Source: Morella rubra
Lineage: Eukaryota; Streptophyta; Magnoliopsida; Fagales; Myricaceae
Reading direction: 5' to 3'
DNA: 64,000 bases
Assembly: GCA_003952965.2 (NCBI GenBank)
Contig: CM025856.1
Span: forward strand, 3,179,127-3,243,126
In this document: one piece after another, positions 1 to 12,686 of the stretch
Position numbering within the stretch: the first letter of the stretch is position 1
Layout: each line of letters begins with the position of its first letter
The notes under the pieces: model-generated
Told to the model about the DNA's origin: nothing
Seen by the model: only the letters and a program-made list of their open reading frames with translations
Database searches by the model: none
Translations under genes and position numbers: made by a program

Positions 1-489
1 CATATGAGGTCCCATCCCGAGCGTCAAACGTGGGGTGTTTTGGAAATACCAGAGCGCGACCCCAACTGCGTGGTTTGTGGCAAGAACTTCAACTCGTGGA
101 AGGCTTTGTTTGGACATATGAGGTCCCATCCCGAGCGTCAATGGCGTGGGGTGTTTCCTCCTCCTACGGGCAGTTGGGACCCTTCGGTCTCAGTTGATCG
201 TGAAGCGGAACCAGGGACTGGCATGGTCCCTGATCTGGCTCAAGAAGAGATTGCTACAGCTCTTCTAAATGTGGCTCAGGGTGTGTTAGCGACACTGACT
301 TCATCAGTGGTAGCCACAAGTAATACTGCTGAAGGAAGTAAGGTTGATGAGGCTGAGGCTTCCGCTTCTTCTCCGACCAGAGGGCTAGTTATCGATCTGA
401 ATCAGCCACAAGAGAAAAGCTCCAAGGCCCTGAAATTTGATCTCAATTTGCCTCCGGCTAATGATGAGGACATTCCTGAGCCTCCTTAA
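1..489 (+). CDS. C2H2 zinc-finger transcriptional repressor with EAR motif, 3' part
   Basis: The reading frame is already open at the left edge, so the N-terminus lies outside the window; the ATG at 4 is internal (HMRSHPERQ, the tail of one finger). A complete plant-type finger follows: CVVCGKNFNSWKALFGHMRSH, two Cys and two His with a WKALFGH core in place of the usual QALGGH. HPERQ occurs twice, so fingers or finger tails are repeated. After an acidic, Ser/Ala-rich linker come two DLN-type EAR motifs (VIDLNQP and KFDLNLPP), which in this family recruit TOPLESS-type co-repressors. The stop is 9 codons after the last EAR motif, as expected for ZAT-like C1-2i repressors. Likely a nuclear DNA-binding repressor; targets cannot be told. 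Confidence 0.85.
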   Translation, partial: HMRSHPERQTWGVLEIPERDPNCVVCGKNFNSWKALFGHMRSHPERQWRGVFPPPTGSWDPSVSVDREAEPGTGMVPDLAQEEIATALLNVAQGVLATLTSSVVATSNTAEGSKVDEAEASASSPTRGLVIDLNQPQEKSSKALKFDLNLPPANDEDIPEPP

Positions 490-796
490 TATGGGGAATC
501 ATGAGAAGTCGATTCAGGTAAGTTCTGTGTGCATGCAGGCGCATGCAGATAATTTTTACGTAGTTTTAAGTCCATCGTCATGCATATCGTTTGCGAACGA
601 TATATAGTAATATTAATAAGGACTTTATCCTGCTTTTGTTCTTTCAAAAATAATACTAAGACGTTTAGAAAAAAAAAAAATTAATACTAAGACGACGTCG
701 TTGGTTTGACGTCTGTCATGTCTTTGATTTCTTTGCAATTTTCAGTTTCGTCGTCCAGAGTCGGTAAAATGTAATGTTTTATCATTTCCATTTTCG

Positions 797-962
797 AGGC
801 CCTGAAATTGTCTCAATTTGCCTCCGGGATGAGGACTTCCTGATCCTTAATATCCATCATGAGAAGTCGGTCGTTCTGTGTGTGCAGGCGCCAGCATACG
901 TAGTTTTAAGTTCGATGCATATCGTTTGCGAACATATATAGTAATATTAATAACCTTTATAA
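797..962 (+). repeat. Degenerate tandem copy of the zinc-finger gene tail and 3' UTR
   Basis: This stretch aligns to 426-630: the EAR-coding segment, the stop region, the TCATGAGAAGTCG motif, the TACGTAGTTTTAAGT motif and the ATCGTTTGCGAAC...ATATATAGTAATATTAATAA segment all recur in order. It contains many short deletions and has no open frame. It is a local partial duplication of the gene end that has decayed. Confidence 0.8.
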
Positions 963-1340
963 AACTTCTTACGATTCTAAGATCATCATTTCCTAAAAAT
1001 TGTCTGCCAATGAGACCAGAGGTCAATTGTTTATTCCATACTCCAATGCACTAAGACATACCAAAAATTGGATCAAAGTCATGTCTCTCAACTTAACCTA
1101 TATACCTCTTTTGCTATCCATATATTTTAAGCACCAGAATGATTTTTTAATTTCCAAAAACATGTCATTTAATCACTAATCTCAGTTTCTAGTACGAGCT
1201 CATGATCTTCTAAATGGCTGAGGACGAAAAGAAGCTAGAAAGAAAAAGCTAATAATAATCACCAAATCTTGTGAATGGCTTGACTTGCTTTATATGGGAT
1301 CGATAATTCTGTAAGATATCACAGTCTCATATGCATCATT

Positions 1341-2045
1341 GATTACTATATATTAGAAACTATACCATATATGAAAACCAAATATGTTTCTATTATCAAA
1401 TTAAGCTCTTTTAGGGCATGTGCATTATTCACTTAATCTATCAAATGACAGCACGGTTCGTTTTTGCCACGATCTTTTATCTCTATTGTCTATTCTTTTT
1501 GAGTTGACGATGCTTCTTGCCTAATTAAAATTGTGAGTACTGATCAACGTCTACTCATTGAATCTCCAAGCACTAGAAATTGAAAACTATACCATATATG
1601 AAAACCAGATATATTTTTATTAGTAAATTAAGCTCCACTGAGGCATGTTTGTCATTCACTTAATCTATCAAATGACGGCACGGTTCATTCTTGCCACCTT
1701 TTTGATCTTCGATTTTCTATCTTTTTTAGGTTGATAATCCTTCTTGCCTAATCAAAATTATGAGAACTGATCAATGTACTACTCATTGAATCTCCAAGCA
1801 CTAGTGATTGCTATGTATTGAAAACTATACCATACATGAAAACCAGATAAATTTTTATTAGCAAATTAAATTTCACTAGGGCATGTTCGTCATTCACTTA
1901 ATCTATCAAATGATAGCACAGTTTATTCCTGCCCCCCCCCTTTCATTCTCGGTTGTTTATCCTTTTTGGGTTGATGATTTTTTTTACCTAATCAAAACTA
2001 TGATTAGCGATTAATGTCTACTCATTGAATCTTCAAGCAAACACA
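1341..2045 (+). repeat. Three tandem units of about 233 bp
   Basis: Units begin near 1341, 1574 and 1807. Each carries, in order, AACTATACCATA(T/C)ATGAAAACCA, GGCATGT, CATTCACTTAATCTATCAAATGA, a CACGGTT-like box, CTTGCCTAAT(T/C)AAAA and CTACTCATTGAATC(T/T)CCAAGCA. A partial, more divergent copy (ATCTATCAAATGG...CTTTTTGTCTAAACAAAATTG) lies near 2395-2510. No coding potential was seen. It is an AT-rich minisatellite-like array between the zinc-finger gene and RHD4. Confidence 0.8.
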
Positions 2046-2873
2046 TCGTTCATTTCAGCCTATTGGATCTCATCAAAATCCTCACTTGCTTAACACATGA
2101 AGCCTCGTCCTATTCTTGCATTTCATAAAACAAATGTAAAAGGGAGAAAAGATAATCCCGACCTTTTACCTTTGGTGCCAGAAAATATAAACGACTATAT
2201 AACTCTCAATGTGCACGTTTTCTGTCTTGAACCTGTTTGTTTTTGGGCGAGTTCTCGCTTTGTCCCTCCTTAAAACTCAACCCCTTCTCCTTCCCCGCAA
2301 AGTTGAATCCCCATGCAGTTTTCTATTTTGACCCATAGAGGAATAAATATGACTTGACAATTTTTTTAATTAATCATCTAATCTTACAATTGGCCATCAT
2401 TCAAATCTATCAAATGGTACCAATACAATTTGTTCCCGCCTCTTTCATCCTCGGTTATTTTTATGTCTATAATTGATGACGCTTTTTGTCTAAACAAAAT
2501 TGTTTGAGCAATATAACAAATATAAAAAATTCATTCAAATTATTTCTTTCTTCAAAAATTTTACTAAATCCCACAAACTATCTTCACTTTTTTTTTTTTA
2601 TCAATTTTTATACTTTAAAATGTTAAAATTTTTATACTTTAAAATATTAACACACATTTGCTCCTGGAGGCCCAGAAACAAAATAAAATTGGTGGTAGGC
2701 TCGGGCCGTTAATGCCACAAATGTGTTCCTGGGCCCAAACGAGCCCATTCTATAACCACTAGTGTCCAGGTCTGGCGGCCCAAATATTTAAGGCCAGACA
2801 TTCCTCACTAGCCGTTTCAGGACCCATTATCCCCTATCACTGGACCACCAACCAATAAGCACAGTCCACGTGC
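2046..2873. other. AT-rich intergenic region
   Basis: Apart from the partial fourth unit of the upstream tandem array, I see only AT-rich sequence with homopolymer runs, and from about 2665 a less AT-rich stretch leading into the RHD4 promoter. The short open frames here have no family features. Confidence 0.5.
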
Positions 2874-3698
2874 ATGAAAGACGTAACACGTTCATTAGAC
2901 ATTAGCAAAGTCGTGAGTCGTCCGCCACTATTTGCAATGTTTCGAAACTTAAGTACCGAACGCATATTTCGTGGAACCGTGGGTATTGAAGCTTGGTGTC
3001 GTTCCGCTCCGTTACCGGCTGACGCGTTTGGGACGACACGCAAACACGTTCTTAACTTAAAAAGTGTTTTTTTCTTTTCACCTTTGCAGAGTGCTGTTGG
3101 ATCTCGTTCGTCAGGTAAACTTCCTCAAGGACTTCCTCTTCTTCTTCTTCTTCGTAGGGTTTGTTTGGTTGCTGAGAGGGCGCGGGAATACAGGAGAAAT
3201 TGTTAATTTTGAATGCTAATTGGAGTGTCTTGGTATAAGTCTGAGGTACAGTGCTTCGTCTATTTGGAAAGTTGCAACAAAAGGCCACCATGCTATAAGA
3301 GTTGAACTATTTATGTTTATTGGCAGCCAAATATAAATCAGAAGTGAAATTGGATTTGATTTCTTACTCTAGATAAATTGTAAGTTGGAAAAGTTGAAAT
3401 CACTTGTGACCTTAAGAAAAAGTTCATTTTTTGTTGGGTTAGTTTTATGCGTGCTTGAATTATGGACGTTGATTACTGAAGTATTGATGCATTTGAGGAC
3501 TGAAAAACTTTAACTTTATTTGAGATCTTTTCAGCTAGAACTTCGTTTTCGATGTATTTGATTAATGCATGCTTGAGTTATGGTCATTCTGAGTTGGCCG
3601 TTGATTCAAGGAATTCATGCATTGGGGTACTAGTTCATGACTTCATGTTTGTCGTTGCAGTCTGTTATTCCAGTGGATTTTCTGAATTTTCGAGGATG
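2874..3698 (+). promoter_or_regulatory. Probable 5' leader of RHD4 with a leader intron
   Basis: The RHD4 ATG is preceded by a plausible non-coding first exon ending at TTCGTCAG|GTAAAC (donor at 3115). A matching acceptor, GTCGTTGCAG|TCTG, ends at 3660, only 38 bases before the start codon. The inferred leader intron is about 546 bp. No clear TATA box could be fixed, so the transcription start is not placed. Confidence 0.4.
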
Positions 3699-6600
3699 AT
3701 GGAGAGGGCTGAGTCTAGTCAAAAGCTATATACAAGCATGCGGCTATGGGAATTCCCAGATCAGTATGTTACTGAGCCCACTGATGGCTCTTCTGGTTCC
3801 TTCTTGGCAATAAGTCGAAATGACGGCTCGATGAATCTGATTGGTGGGTTGATTTTTCTTTCTGTTATGTCTATCTGGATTTGTGTTTTGTCAGTTGTGT
3901 ATTGCTGGGTCTTCAATGGAAGAAGTTTTACTTGATGGCTCTTTCTTTTCTTATTTTTCTTCCAGACAAACTTCCAGAATGCAACTCTGCTCAAGTTCCT
4001 AGAAGTTCGACTATTTTTGGTCTGGTTGGGATGCTAAAGCTCTTCGCAGGTAAAATATCTCTTCAAACACTTAAAAAACCATATTCTTGACTGTGTTAAC
4101 ATGTGGTACTTTTATGGTATATTTATTATTCTATGCTCAGTTGCTTGTCTGATAGCTATGCCCCTTTTCGGTTTATGATGACATAAATTGCCATATTGGT
4201 GTATAGGGTATTGGGAGATGGTAGCATAACTCACTGGACATTGTTCTTAGTAGTTATTTTCTGTTCATTGATTGTGATCGATGTTTATATTTCGTTTTAT
4301 TCAGGTTTGGTTGTTGGGTAGTACTGCGTAGGTGGAAGCTGCATTGTATATTATAGTATACGCAACTGTTTTTTGGTAATAATAGACAGATAAGCTTGGG
4401 ACTTGCATAAAAGGCACAGTTTTAACTGACTGCCAAGTGTATACCTCTAGCCAGAATTGGATGGCAGAACTGCAGTGCATATGACGTTAGGGAGTAAATA
4501 GAATCTAGTGAAAACAGAGGAAGGAAAGATGAATTAGAATGTATGATGACTGTGTTTAAATTTTTCTAGCTCTATGAAGTTCACAACATAAATGCACAAA
4601 TCAAACTCCAACCCACGTGTGTATGCAAACAGACATATGTAACGTTTCTGTGCTAATAATTGATTGCACTGGACTTGAAGCTTGTAGGGATACATTGACA
4701 TTTTAAACTATTCTTCTGTTCTTTTAGGGTCATACTTAATAGCAATAACAGAGCGTGAAGGTGTGGGATCTTACCTGGGACATCCCATCTTTAAAGTTTC
4801 ATCCCTGAAGGTTTTTCCCTGTAATCATACCTTGGAAAATTCTCCTGCAGAGCAGGTAAACTTTTGATTTTCAGTCTTTTTGTCTTGTATGTATAGAATG
4901 TGATTTAAACTCTGTAATTTGTTTGCGAACATTGTCAGAAAAAGATGGAGACAGAGTTTGCTGGGCTGCTAAGTGTTGCAGAGAGAACTTCTGGTCTGTA
5001 TTTCTCATACAATACCAATTTAACACTAAGGTGAATACCTCTTCCACTTTAGTGGCATTTGTCATTCTCAATGTATAAACAAACTGATGTGCTTACATAA
5101 AGTGGTTGAGCAACAAATAGTTGCGCCCTATCCTCCCAATGTCATTTGGCCTTTGGACATGAGGTCAATTCTAAAATTCAATGAGTTATCATTATATCAG
5201 TTGAATGTTATGCAAAAAGCCAAACCAAATCAAGAGCCAAGTTATTTAATGGGATTTCATCATACAATGCGGCTTGTTTAGGAAGGGTTACCTTAACGGA
5301 TCATTAGCAATACGAAATCTCTTTTCTTTGCTTAAATAAGTTGAGATTATGTAAAGCATTATATCTATATATATAACATGATATATTATTATATTATGCT
5401 GGTTTTGTTTTTTGTGCAGTGCACAGAGATTACACGATTTGGGTGACGAGTCTAAATTGCTTCCTCTGTGGAGACAAGTATGCCTTGATCATAGAAGTTG
5501 TTGCTTTTCTTTTATTTGTTGATTTTGGTTTTCGGAGATCTAGTAATGCTGGGTCCAAACTGAGATGCAGCTTTCTTGTGTCAGTTGTGCCTATTATATG
5601 TGTATTAGTGATGGTTTTCAGTCTGTCTGCATGATATTTAGGGGGCGTTTGTTTACCAAAATTTTTTTATTCCTAAAATATTCCAAAAATTGAAGTTGAA
5701 GTATTGGAGTTTGTGAAAAGTGTGAGTGTGTGTGTAAGTGTAAAAGTGTAAGTTTATTGGGGTTTATGAAATGTGTTTGGTTTAAAAAAAGAAAATTTGG
5801 GCCCCAACAAAACGCCACTAAACCTTATTGTTTTCCTTGGGATTTTAAATTTCCAGTAAATCAGGAGTTTTGCTTATTTCACCAATTTTTGGCCACAGGC
5901 AGAACCTAGATTTCTTTGGAACAACTTCATGTTGGAAGCACTCATAGATAACAAGGTCAGGTTTATGCCAAAGTTGTTTTCAGTGCTACATGCTTCATCT
6001 TCTTAGACTTTTACATGTGTCGTTTATTAACTACTGAACATTTACATGGTCTCTTTTTACGCAGCTTGATCCATACTTGCTCCCTGTTGTTCAAGGGAAT
6101 ATCCTTATCTGAGTGTTGGTTTCGACTTTTCGCCATTGTTGCATGAGAATGTATATTATATGGTTTCCTAGCTCAGTGAGTTTCACTATAAAATGCTGGT
6201 TGGATTTATCAGTCTTTCTGTGTTTGAGTTTTTCCTTGATTTATCATCTTTCTGTGTTTGAGTTTTTCCTTGACTAATAATCAAGCTTTCAAACATTTCA
6301 AGCCACCATTGGGAAAGATGTTATCAACGTTACTTTGATTTCAAGAAGATGCTCAAGGCGAAATGGTATTCAGAGCTTTTACAACCTATTTGATATTTTA
6401 GTCTATCTCTGCCTGTTTAGTTGTAGCTATGATTTACTTTTTCACAGACTAGTCAGAACTATTTTTCTAGGTAAGAAACTTAGGGAAATGAGCTACTCAC
6501 TACTGAATTAGTATAGGGATGAAAAATTATTCTGTTCACCATTTGTCTGACATAGTTCATTTGCCTCAATATTTTTTCTGGGCAATGCAAATATAGTCTA

Positions 6601-9600
6601 GCTGATATGAACAGAGTGGTATAAGGAAGGGGAACAACGCCCTAGTTAGACATACAACAAACCAAACAGCTCAACACAATATGCAGCAAGGGTTGGGAAC
6701 TAATCCCAGTATGAGTATGAAAAAAGGGCCAAAGCCCAAGAGCAAACACAGGCCAAAGAAGCCTGGAGTACATCGTCCTCCCTGAAATTGAAAAGGGTAA
6801 AGGCCACCATAGGAGGTGGTTGGAAGAGGAGACTGTTCCGGGGGTGGAGAAGATGGTGGGGTGGAGTGTGTGAGGAGGTAGGGAGGGGATGAGAGCAGAT
6901 CTGGCCAACAAAAACTAATGAGAACAAACAAAGGGGAAAGGGAAAGGGAGAGCTGATCAACAAAGGGAGGGGAAGAGAAGAGGGAGGAGCTGGCTCCTCT
7001 CTCTGCCCTATCTACTGACAGTGGGGAGAGGAAGGACTGACTAGGATCAGGCAGAGAGAGAGACTCTTTCTAGAACAGAGCTCTTGGGAAGTATGAAAAG
7101 AACATGGCATTGGGGTAACCTTCATTTGCTGCAATTAACTGATAGAGAAGGAATGCATAGATTCAAAACAGGGATGGGCTAAATGTATGCCCGATGGATC
7201 TAATAAATGATACAATAAAGAAGGTTTTGATTGTTGGATCTTTTGTGAAGCTTTGTTTGAGCATCATTTGAAGATTTCTAACCCAAAAGAGAATAGATTC
7301 TAACTCAATGCAATCTGGAGATTAGATCACTAAGTAACCCAAGTTATTGTGCATTTCACAATTTTTCAGCAAACTTACTTAAGTTGACCCCATGATCATT
7401 TCGAGCACCATAATTTGGGAATCCACCAAAGTAGGAACTTGTTTAAAGATCCATTACATATAGATGCTTTCGATCTTGGCATGTTTTCATTGCATATAGA
7501 TGATCTACCAGCCAGAAAAGTCTGAAATTAGAACACTTCATGGATCAACTGATTTTGTCAACAACTTAACAGATCGAGGAATTGAAACATGGCCATATAT
7601 ACGCGCTAAATTTTTTTTAAAGCACCTACCCTTATTCTGCATATTTGTTCAGTAAAATGTATTTAAATTTTCTCATTCAAAGTGATTGAAGTTGCCCTAT
7701 ATAATTTTATATTATACATGATAGTAATTGTGTTTCTCGCAAGGCACTCGGATGTGGAGAAGGGGAGCTGATTCTGATGGCTATGTCGCTAATTTTGTGG
7801 AAACAGAGCAAATTGTGCAAATTAATGGGTTTTGTGCAGCATTTGTTCAGGTGAAACCTCACCTCCACTTTTATATTGCCAAAGAAGGGAATAAAGTAGC
7901 TAGAATTTGCTTCCATGCTTTGGAAAACTAAGAGCTTAAAATTATGTGGCAAAAGAAAGTAGGGAGGCCTTACTAATCTCCCAGTGAGACAGATGATAGT
8001 TCCTAGTAGAATGAGTACATGTGATAAGGAAAATCTGTGATTGTGAAGTTTCAGTCCACATGGTGAGATGGTATGATTATTCTCTTTCTTGATTTGGAAT
8101 GGCCACGTGTTAAAAGTTTTTCCCTCGACCCTGACTTAATCATAGATGCCAATTGACTGGGGCATGAATTTGGACCTTTAAGATAAGGTGGTATCTTTAC
8201 TACTACAGGTGCTTACAATGGAGTTTTCTGAGTCAGAAATCACCTGACATCACTTATCTGGTGCGGTGATTCTGAGACTTAAACTCCAGTTCTCTCATTG
8301 TGTGGTTTGTAACAAACATGGGTGTTTGAATAGACAAAATAAGGTACTGTAAGGATGCTTAGTAACAAGCAACAGAAAGAATAGTTAGGCCTCTAATTAA
8401 ATGCTAAAGAATTGATTGACTGCATTACTAGAGTATTATCCTCGCCTGTTTTATCTAAGGTTGTCCATACTATTTTCTTTTGTAAAATGGCCTTTCACAG
8501 GTTCGGGGGTCAATTCCTTTGCTCTGGGATCAAATTGTTGATTTGACATATAAGCCCAAGTTTGAAATTGTGAGACTGGAGGAAGCTGTGAGTGTTCCAC
8601 TTATTTGTTCATTGATGGTATTGTTTGACTGAAACCAAATACTCTAGTTAATTTTTACTATGTTGTATGGTCTGCAGCCTAGAGTAGTTGAACGGCATTT
8701 TCTGGACTTGAGAAAAAAATACGGGGCTGTGTTGGCTGTTGATCTTGTCAACAAGGTACAGATTTTCTCCTCTAGTTTGATGAATCCTTATTGGATAGCT
8801 TTGACAATACCCATCAGTTAGTCTTTTACATCATTGCTATATGTCACTGAAACCTCAAAGGCATGTTTATGTTATCACATGCTATCCACAGAATTTTATC
8901 TTTATGTATGTGTAGAAGGTCTGTACATGTAGGATTGTGAGCTATATAAGCTAATTTCTTATGCCACCTTTGTCACTTTGCAGCATGGAGGTGAAGGACG
9001 CTTAAATGAAAAATTTGCAAATGCAATGCAGCATATCGTTAGTGATGATGTAAGGTAGAATTGCCTTGCACTAACCTTACAAGAGTGCGTGTGTATAGAA
9101 GTGCATATGGTTGTTCTATTTCATGCTAAGACCTGTTGAATGTTGCAGATATCTGCACTTTGATTTTCATCGCATCTGCGGGCCTGTACATTATGAGCGC
9201 CTCTCAATCCTTTATGAGCAAATTTCGGATTTCCTTGAGAGAAATGGGTATGTTTTCTTTGGTACATATTTACATCTTCTTCTTTTTCTAATCCTAATCA
9301 ACACATTTCTAGGTCCTGATAGATGCACTTGTGTCCGTTTTGTTAACAATATTCGTTTATGTAGCTTAGTGGCTGTGAGGCGCTTGACTTTGTTTTGAAG
9401 ACTCATACATCACCGCGTCCGTGTTATGCCACATATGTAGTTTGAAATATAGTCCACACTAATAATCTGTGCTAGTTATCTTCTTCTTTTTGTCCTTAGA
9501 GTTACAAACAGTAAACAACAGAAGAATAATTGCCATATCATGCTGGAATTGGTTATATCAAATGACTATTCCTTCTTTTTTGGGTGATGAGATACACTTG

Positions 9601-12600
9601 ACTGTGAAAATGTTTTAAGAAGCATTTTCCAGGACCCAACAGCTAGCCGAGATAAGTGTGTACTTCATTTCCTGAGATACTTCTTTGTTAACTTTTGGTA
9701 GGTACCTTTTGTTGAATGAAAAGGGTGAGAAAATGAAGGAGCAACTCGGAGTTGTGAGGACGAATTGTATTGATTGCTTGGACCGTACAAATGTTACGCA
9801 GGTATGTTAACACCAATTACATAGATAACAGTTAAAGGGCACATGTTAATTATGCCTCCCTGGTACTTGCTTATGTTGAATATGGCTTCTGTTTACCACA
9901 AGAGGAGATCTAAGAAATTTGTGATGAAAACTTTACTCTTTTGCCCAAACTAATGTTCTGCATTTGTTTTTTAAATTGACCATCGAAAATGTGTTGAGCC
10001 ACCCAATTCATTATTATCTTTTTCATGGCAACAAATGCACCTCCTGTTTCTCGTGATTTTTTTTTTCTGTATTATTATTTTATTATTTTTCTAGTTTTGA
10101 TTATGATGTAAAAAGAACTATCTTTTGTTCTTCCCATTTACATTATATTATACACAAGAGTAACTATATGGTTGCAGAGCATGATTGGCCGAAAAATGTT
10201 GGAATTTCAACTTAGAAGGCTTGGGGTTTTTGGTGCTGAAGAAACTGTTAGCTCTCATCGAAATTTTGATGAGAAATTCAAAATCAGTGAGTACAATCCT
10301 TTTTGTTTTCCACATGATTTTCTTTAAGAAGATTATTATGCTGTGTAAAGGTTGTAGCTGTTTCCTGGGCTGTTTAGTCATCATACTTTTCATGTGTCTC
10401 CTACTGCATGAAAAGCTCAGATCTAAATTTGTAGTTGTTTTTGTATCTTCAGTGTGGGCTAATCATGGGGATGACATAAGCATTCAATATTCTGGCACTC
10501 CTGCTTTAAAAGGAGATTTTGTGAGGTACTTTTTCATGGATCTATGATGAAATTTTTTTCCCATGCATATGATTGTGCCCTTACTTTCTTGTATTATTGG
10601 AGGTCATGGATGAAACTTTTCTGAAATTGTCTTGTTATAAAGGATGGGGATATATGAATGCTACTTCCTTATATGAGCCATATTACATTGAATGGAGAAT
10701 TTTGGTATAAATGTATTTTGTTCATCTTCTTTTATGCTTTGCAGCTTTGAAATGTTTAAAACTTTGGTTGATTAGGTACAGTGGATGTCACATTCTTACA
10801 ACGACACCTTGACCTAGTATCACTGCGAGAAAGATAATGAATATCAGTAATAATCCAATGAAAATAGAACTAGTATGTAGCATAAAAATTCTTTTTTTCT
10901 CTGTATAATAAATGATTTATTCTGTTGGATTATAGATACGGGAAGCGGACAATCCAAGGGATACTTAAAGATGGATGGAACGCCCTTGCACGCTATTATT
11001 TGAATAACTTTTCTGATGGAACAAAACAGGTGAATATGCTTCTTGCTTCCTTCAATTTGTAGACTCAATTAGTATTCTAGAATTTTTGTTTACCGGCAAA
11101 TCTCCTATGTTTGTTCCTCTTCCCTTCCTCATAAAGAAAAGACTTTCTGCCCCATAAATTTTGTAGCTTGTCCAACAGTTATGTTTTGAATAAAAATTAT
11201 GTTGAACCATGTCGAATAAATTTATTAATAATGTCCTGTAGCAGCTTGCTTTGTGTTCCTATTTGCTTCTACTCAATGTGATATACCCAAAAGTTAGATG
11301 CAGTAATTTATTTGAAAATCGCCTTGTGCTGCAAGCAAGATCTCATCTTTGGTTGAGGATTCATTGGGGCATGTGGTACCCCTTTTTACAATGACGAGAT
11401 TATTATTTCTTTTGTGATTTTATTGGAATCCAAATTGACTTTCTATTTTCTTCTTGGCACATATCTGAAGGATGCAATTGATCTCCTGCAAGGACATTAC
11501 ATTGTTTCTGTCAGCCGGGATATGACTCCCTCATCTCAAAAAGGAGGCCTTGAGTCTGTAGCTGTGAGTACAAACCAAATGACAATTACTTCTGTACATA
11601 TGGGTTTCAGGCTAATGATTCCAGCACAGTTGTTAGTAAAGCTTGCTGATATATGGCTGAGTCATTTGCTGCTGAGATCTTGAGTTTTCTAGTTTTTGTG
11701 GAGGGTTTTCTCAATGAAATGAATAACCACCTAAATCTTTGGGCACTTCTTTTGCTTGAAAAGTATTCCTTAAGATGCGTACTCCATATTTCACATTTTT
11801 ATACCGTACCTGTGCTCCGTCTTGTTGTTCATTATGCATCAGAACTTGGGTCTCTAATGGGTAGTATCCAACTGGTTTCCTCCACAAAGACGATGCATCT
11901 TTGTGTTGATTTCGAGATAATTCAATCCTTGGATATTATATTTCGACATTTGGCAAACTGATCCCATGCCTGGACAAAAGCAGATGGAATTAAAGAGTTT
12001 ATATCAATTTCTATGTAAAATGCCCATCATTGCTGACAGGAACCAGTTCACATGTTCGATAAATTTGTGCCATTGATAAGCAGTATGTCAATTGCTCTGC
12101 ACGTTTAAAGTCTTTGTTTTCTCGACATTATCTTACCAGTTCCACGGTGCTATTTCCAGATATCAATACACTTTTGTCGGTCCCTGGGACGAAGTGTAAT
12201 TTATTTGTTTTCCAGTTTCACTTTGATTACCTATCTCTAACTCTAACATCAAAATATTTCTTTTTACAGTCATTTCGTCTTGCCGCGTCATTGATATTGA
12301 CTGGGTTCCTTTTGGCGATCATGTCACTGAAGCAAGGTGTGTCAACTTTTGTTTGTTTAAAGCAATGATTGATTTAAAGCATGTTTGCATGCTTTGGTCC
12401 ACTTGTGAAGGGTTCCAAAAGAACCGTATAGAGGGCCTAAGTTACAATTGCAAGGCCTGAAGAAACTCAAATGTGCACTTGTAGACGAATTATTGCTTCC
12501 ATTAACAAGGGCAGAATCTGTTAGTTTGATTATCATCTTGTCTTCATCTTTGTTGCAGTTCGGTATGATCTTCGGCACTTCTTCTATTCAGTTATGTGGG

Positions 12601-12686
12601 CCAGCATGAGCATAGCCATAGCAGCATTTGTGAAGGCCAATGGCAGGATTTTTTGTAATCGGCCCCGTCTCCACAAGCCTCGTTGA
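3699..12686 (+). CDS. RHD4: SAC-domain phosphoinositide phosphatase, RHD4/SAC7 type (20 exons)
   Basis: Exons: 3699-3843, 3966-4049, 4728-4855, 4939-5030, 5420-5477, 5899-5955, 6065-6098, 6285-6365, 7744-7850, 8501-8587, 8678-8755, 8984-9054, 9149-9247, 9702-9801, 10178-10286, 10453-10525, 10936-11029, 11471-11563, 12270-12336, 12559-12686. They sum to 1785 nt, 594 residues, close to the length I recall for Arabidopsis RHD4 (about 597), with no frameshift. The start MERAESSQKLYTSMRLWEF is family-typical; an ATG three bases upstream is also in frame. The SAC catalytic motif RTNCIDCLDRTN is intact in exon 14. Two C-terminal hydrophobic segments (SLILTGFLLAIMS and FYSVMWASMSIAIAAF) should anchor it in endomembranes. 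In Arabidopsis RHD4 dephosphorylates PI4P on secretory membranes and supports root-hair tip growth. Introns are GT-AG except intron 7. Confidence 0.95.
5640..5821. mobile_element. MITE-like insertion in RHD4 intron 5
   Basis: The segment starts TAGGGGGCGTTTGTTTACC and ends CCCAACAAAACGCCACTA. The ends are imperfect inverted repeats of about 15 bp sharing GGCGTTT(T)GTT, which is typical of short non-autonomous plant DNA transposons. The interior is AT-rich with a GTGTGAGTGTGTGTGTAAG run. No exact target duplication can be fixed. Confidence 0.5.
6099..6284 (+). other. U12-type intron 7 of RHD4 (ATATCCTT donor)
   Basis: The donor is ATATCCTT exactly (6099-6106), the U12 consensus, with no usable GT near the exon end. 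A perfect U12 branch site TTCCTTGAC lies at 6266-6274, its branch A 11 bases from the intron end. Reading-frame continuity and the conserved QG-S-F motif put the acceptor after CAA at 6284, giving AT...AA ends. Ending at AG (6285) would need the donor to shift to TATCC and would give Asn for Ser. A 34-bp tandem duplication gives a second branch-like TTCCTTGAT at 6232-6240. Confidence 0.75.
6600..7110. other. Purine-rich block in RHD4 intron 8
   Basis: Intron 8 (6366-7743) is unusually long and contains a strongly GA-rich stretch, mainly 6820-7070, with runs such as GGGGAAAGGGAAAGGGAGAG. The composition differs from the AT-rich flanks, suggesting an old insertion. Overlapping minus-strand open frames here are compositional. 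No element type is recognised. Confidence 0.4.

Noticed and set aside
1921-1945. C8 homopolymer in the third tandem unit
   Set aside because: Simple homopolymer slippage; no further meaning seen.
6642-6963. Three overlapping minus-strand open frames in RHD4 intron 8
   Set aside because: They arise from the GA-rich composition and lie inside an intron; no family motif.
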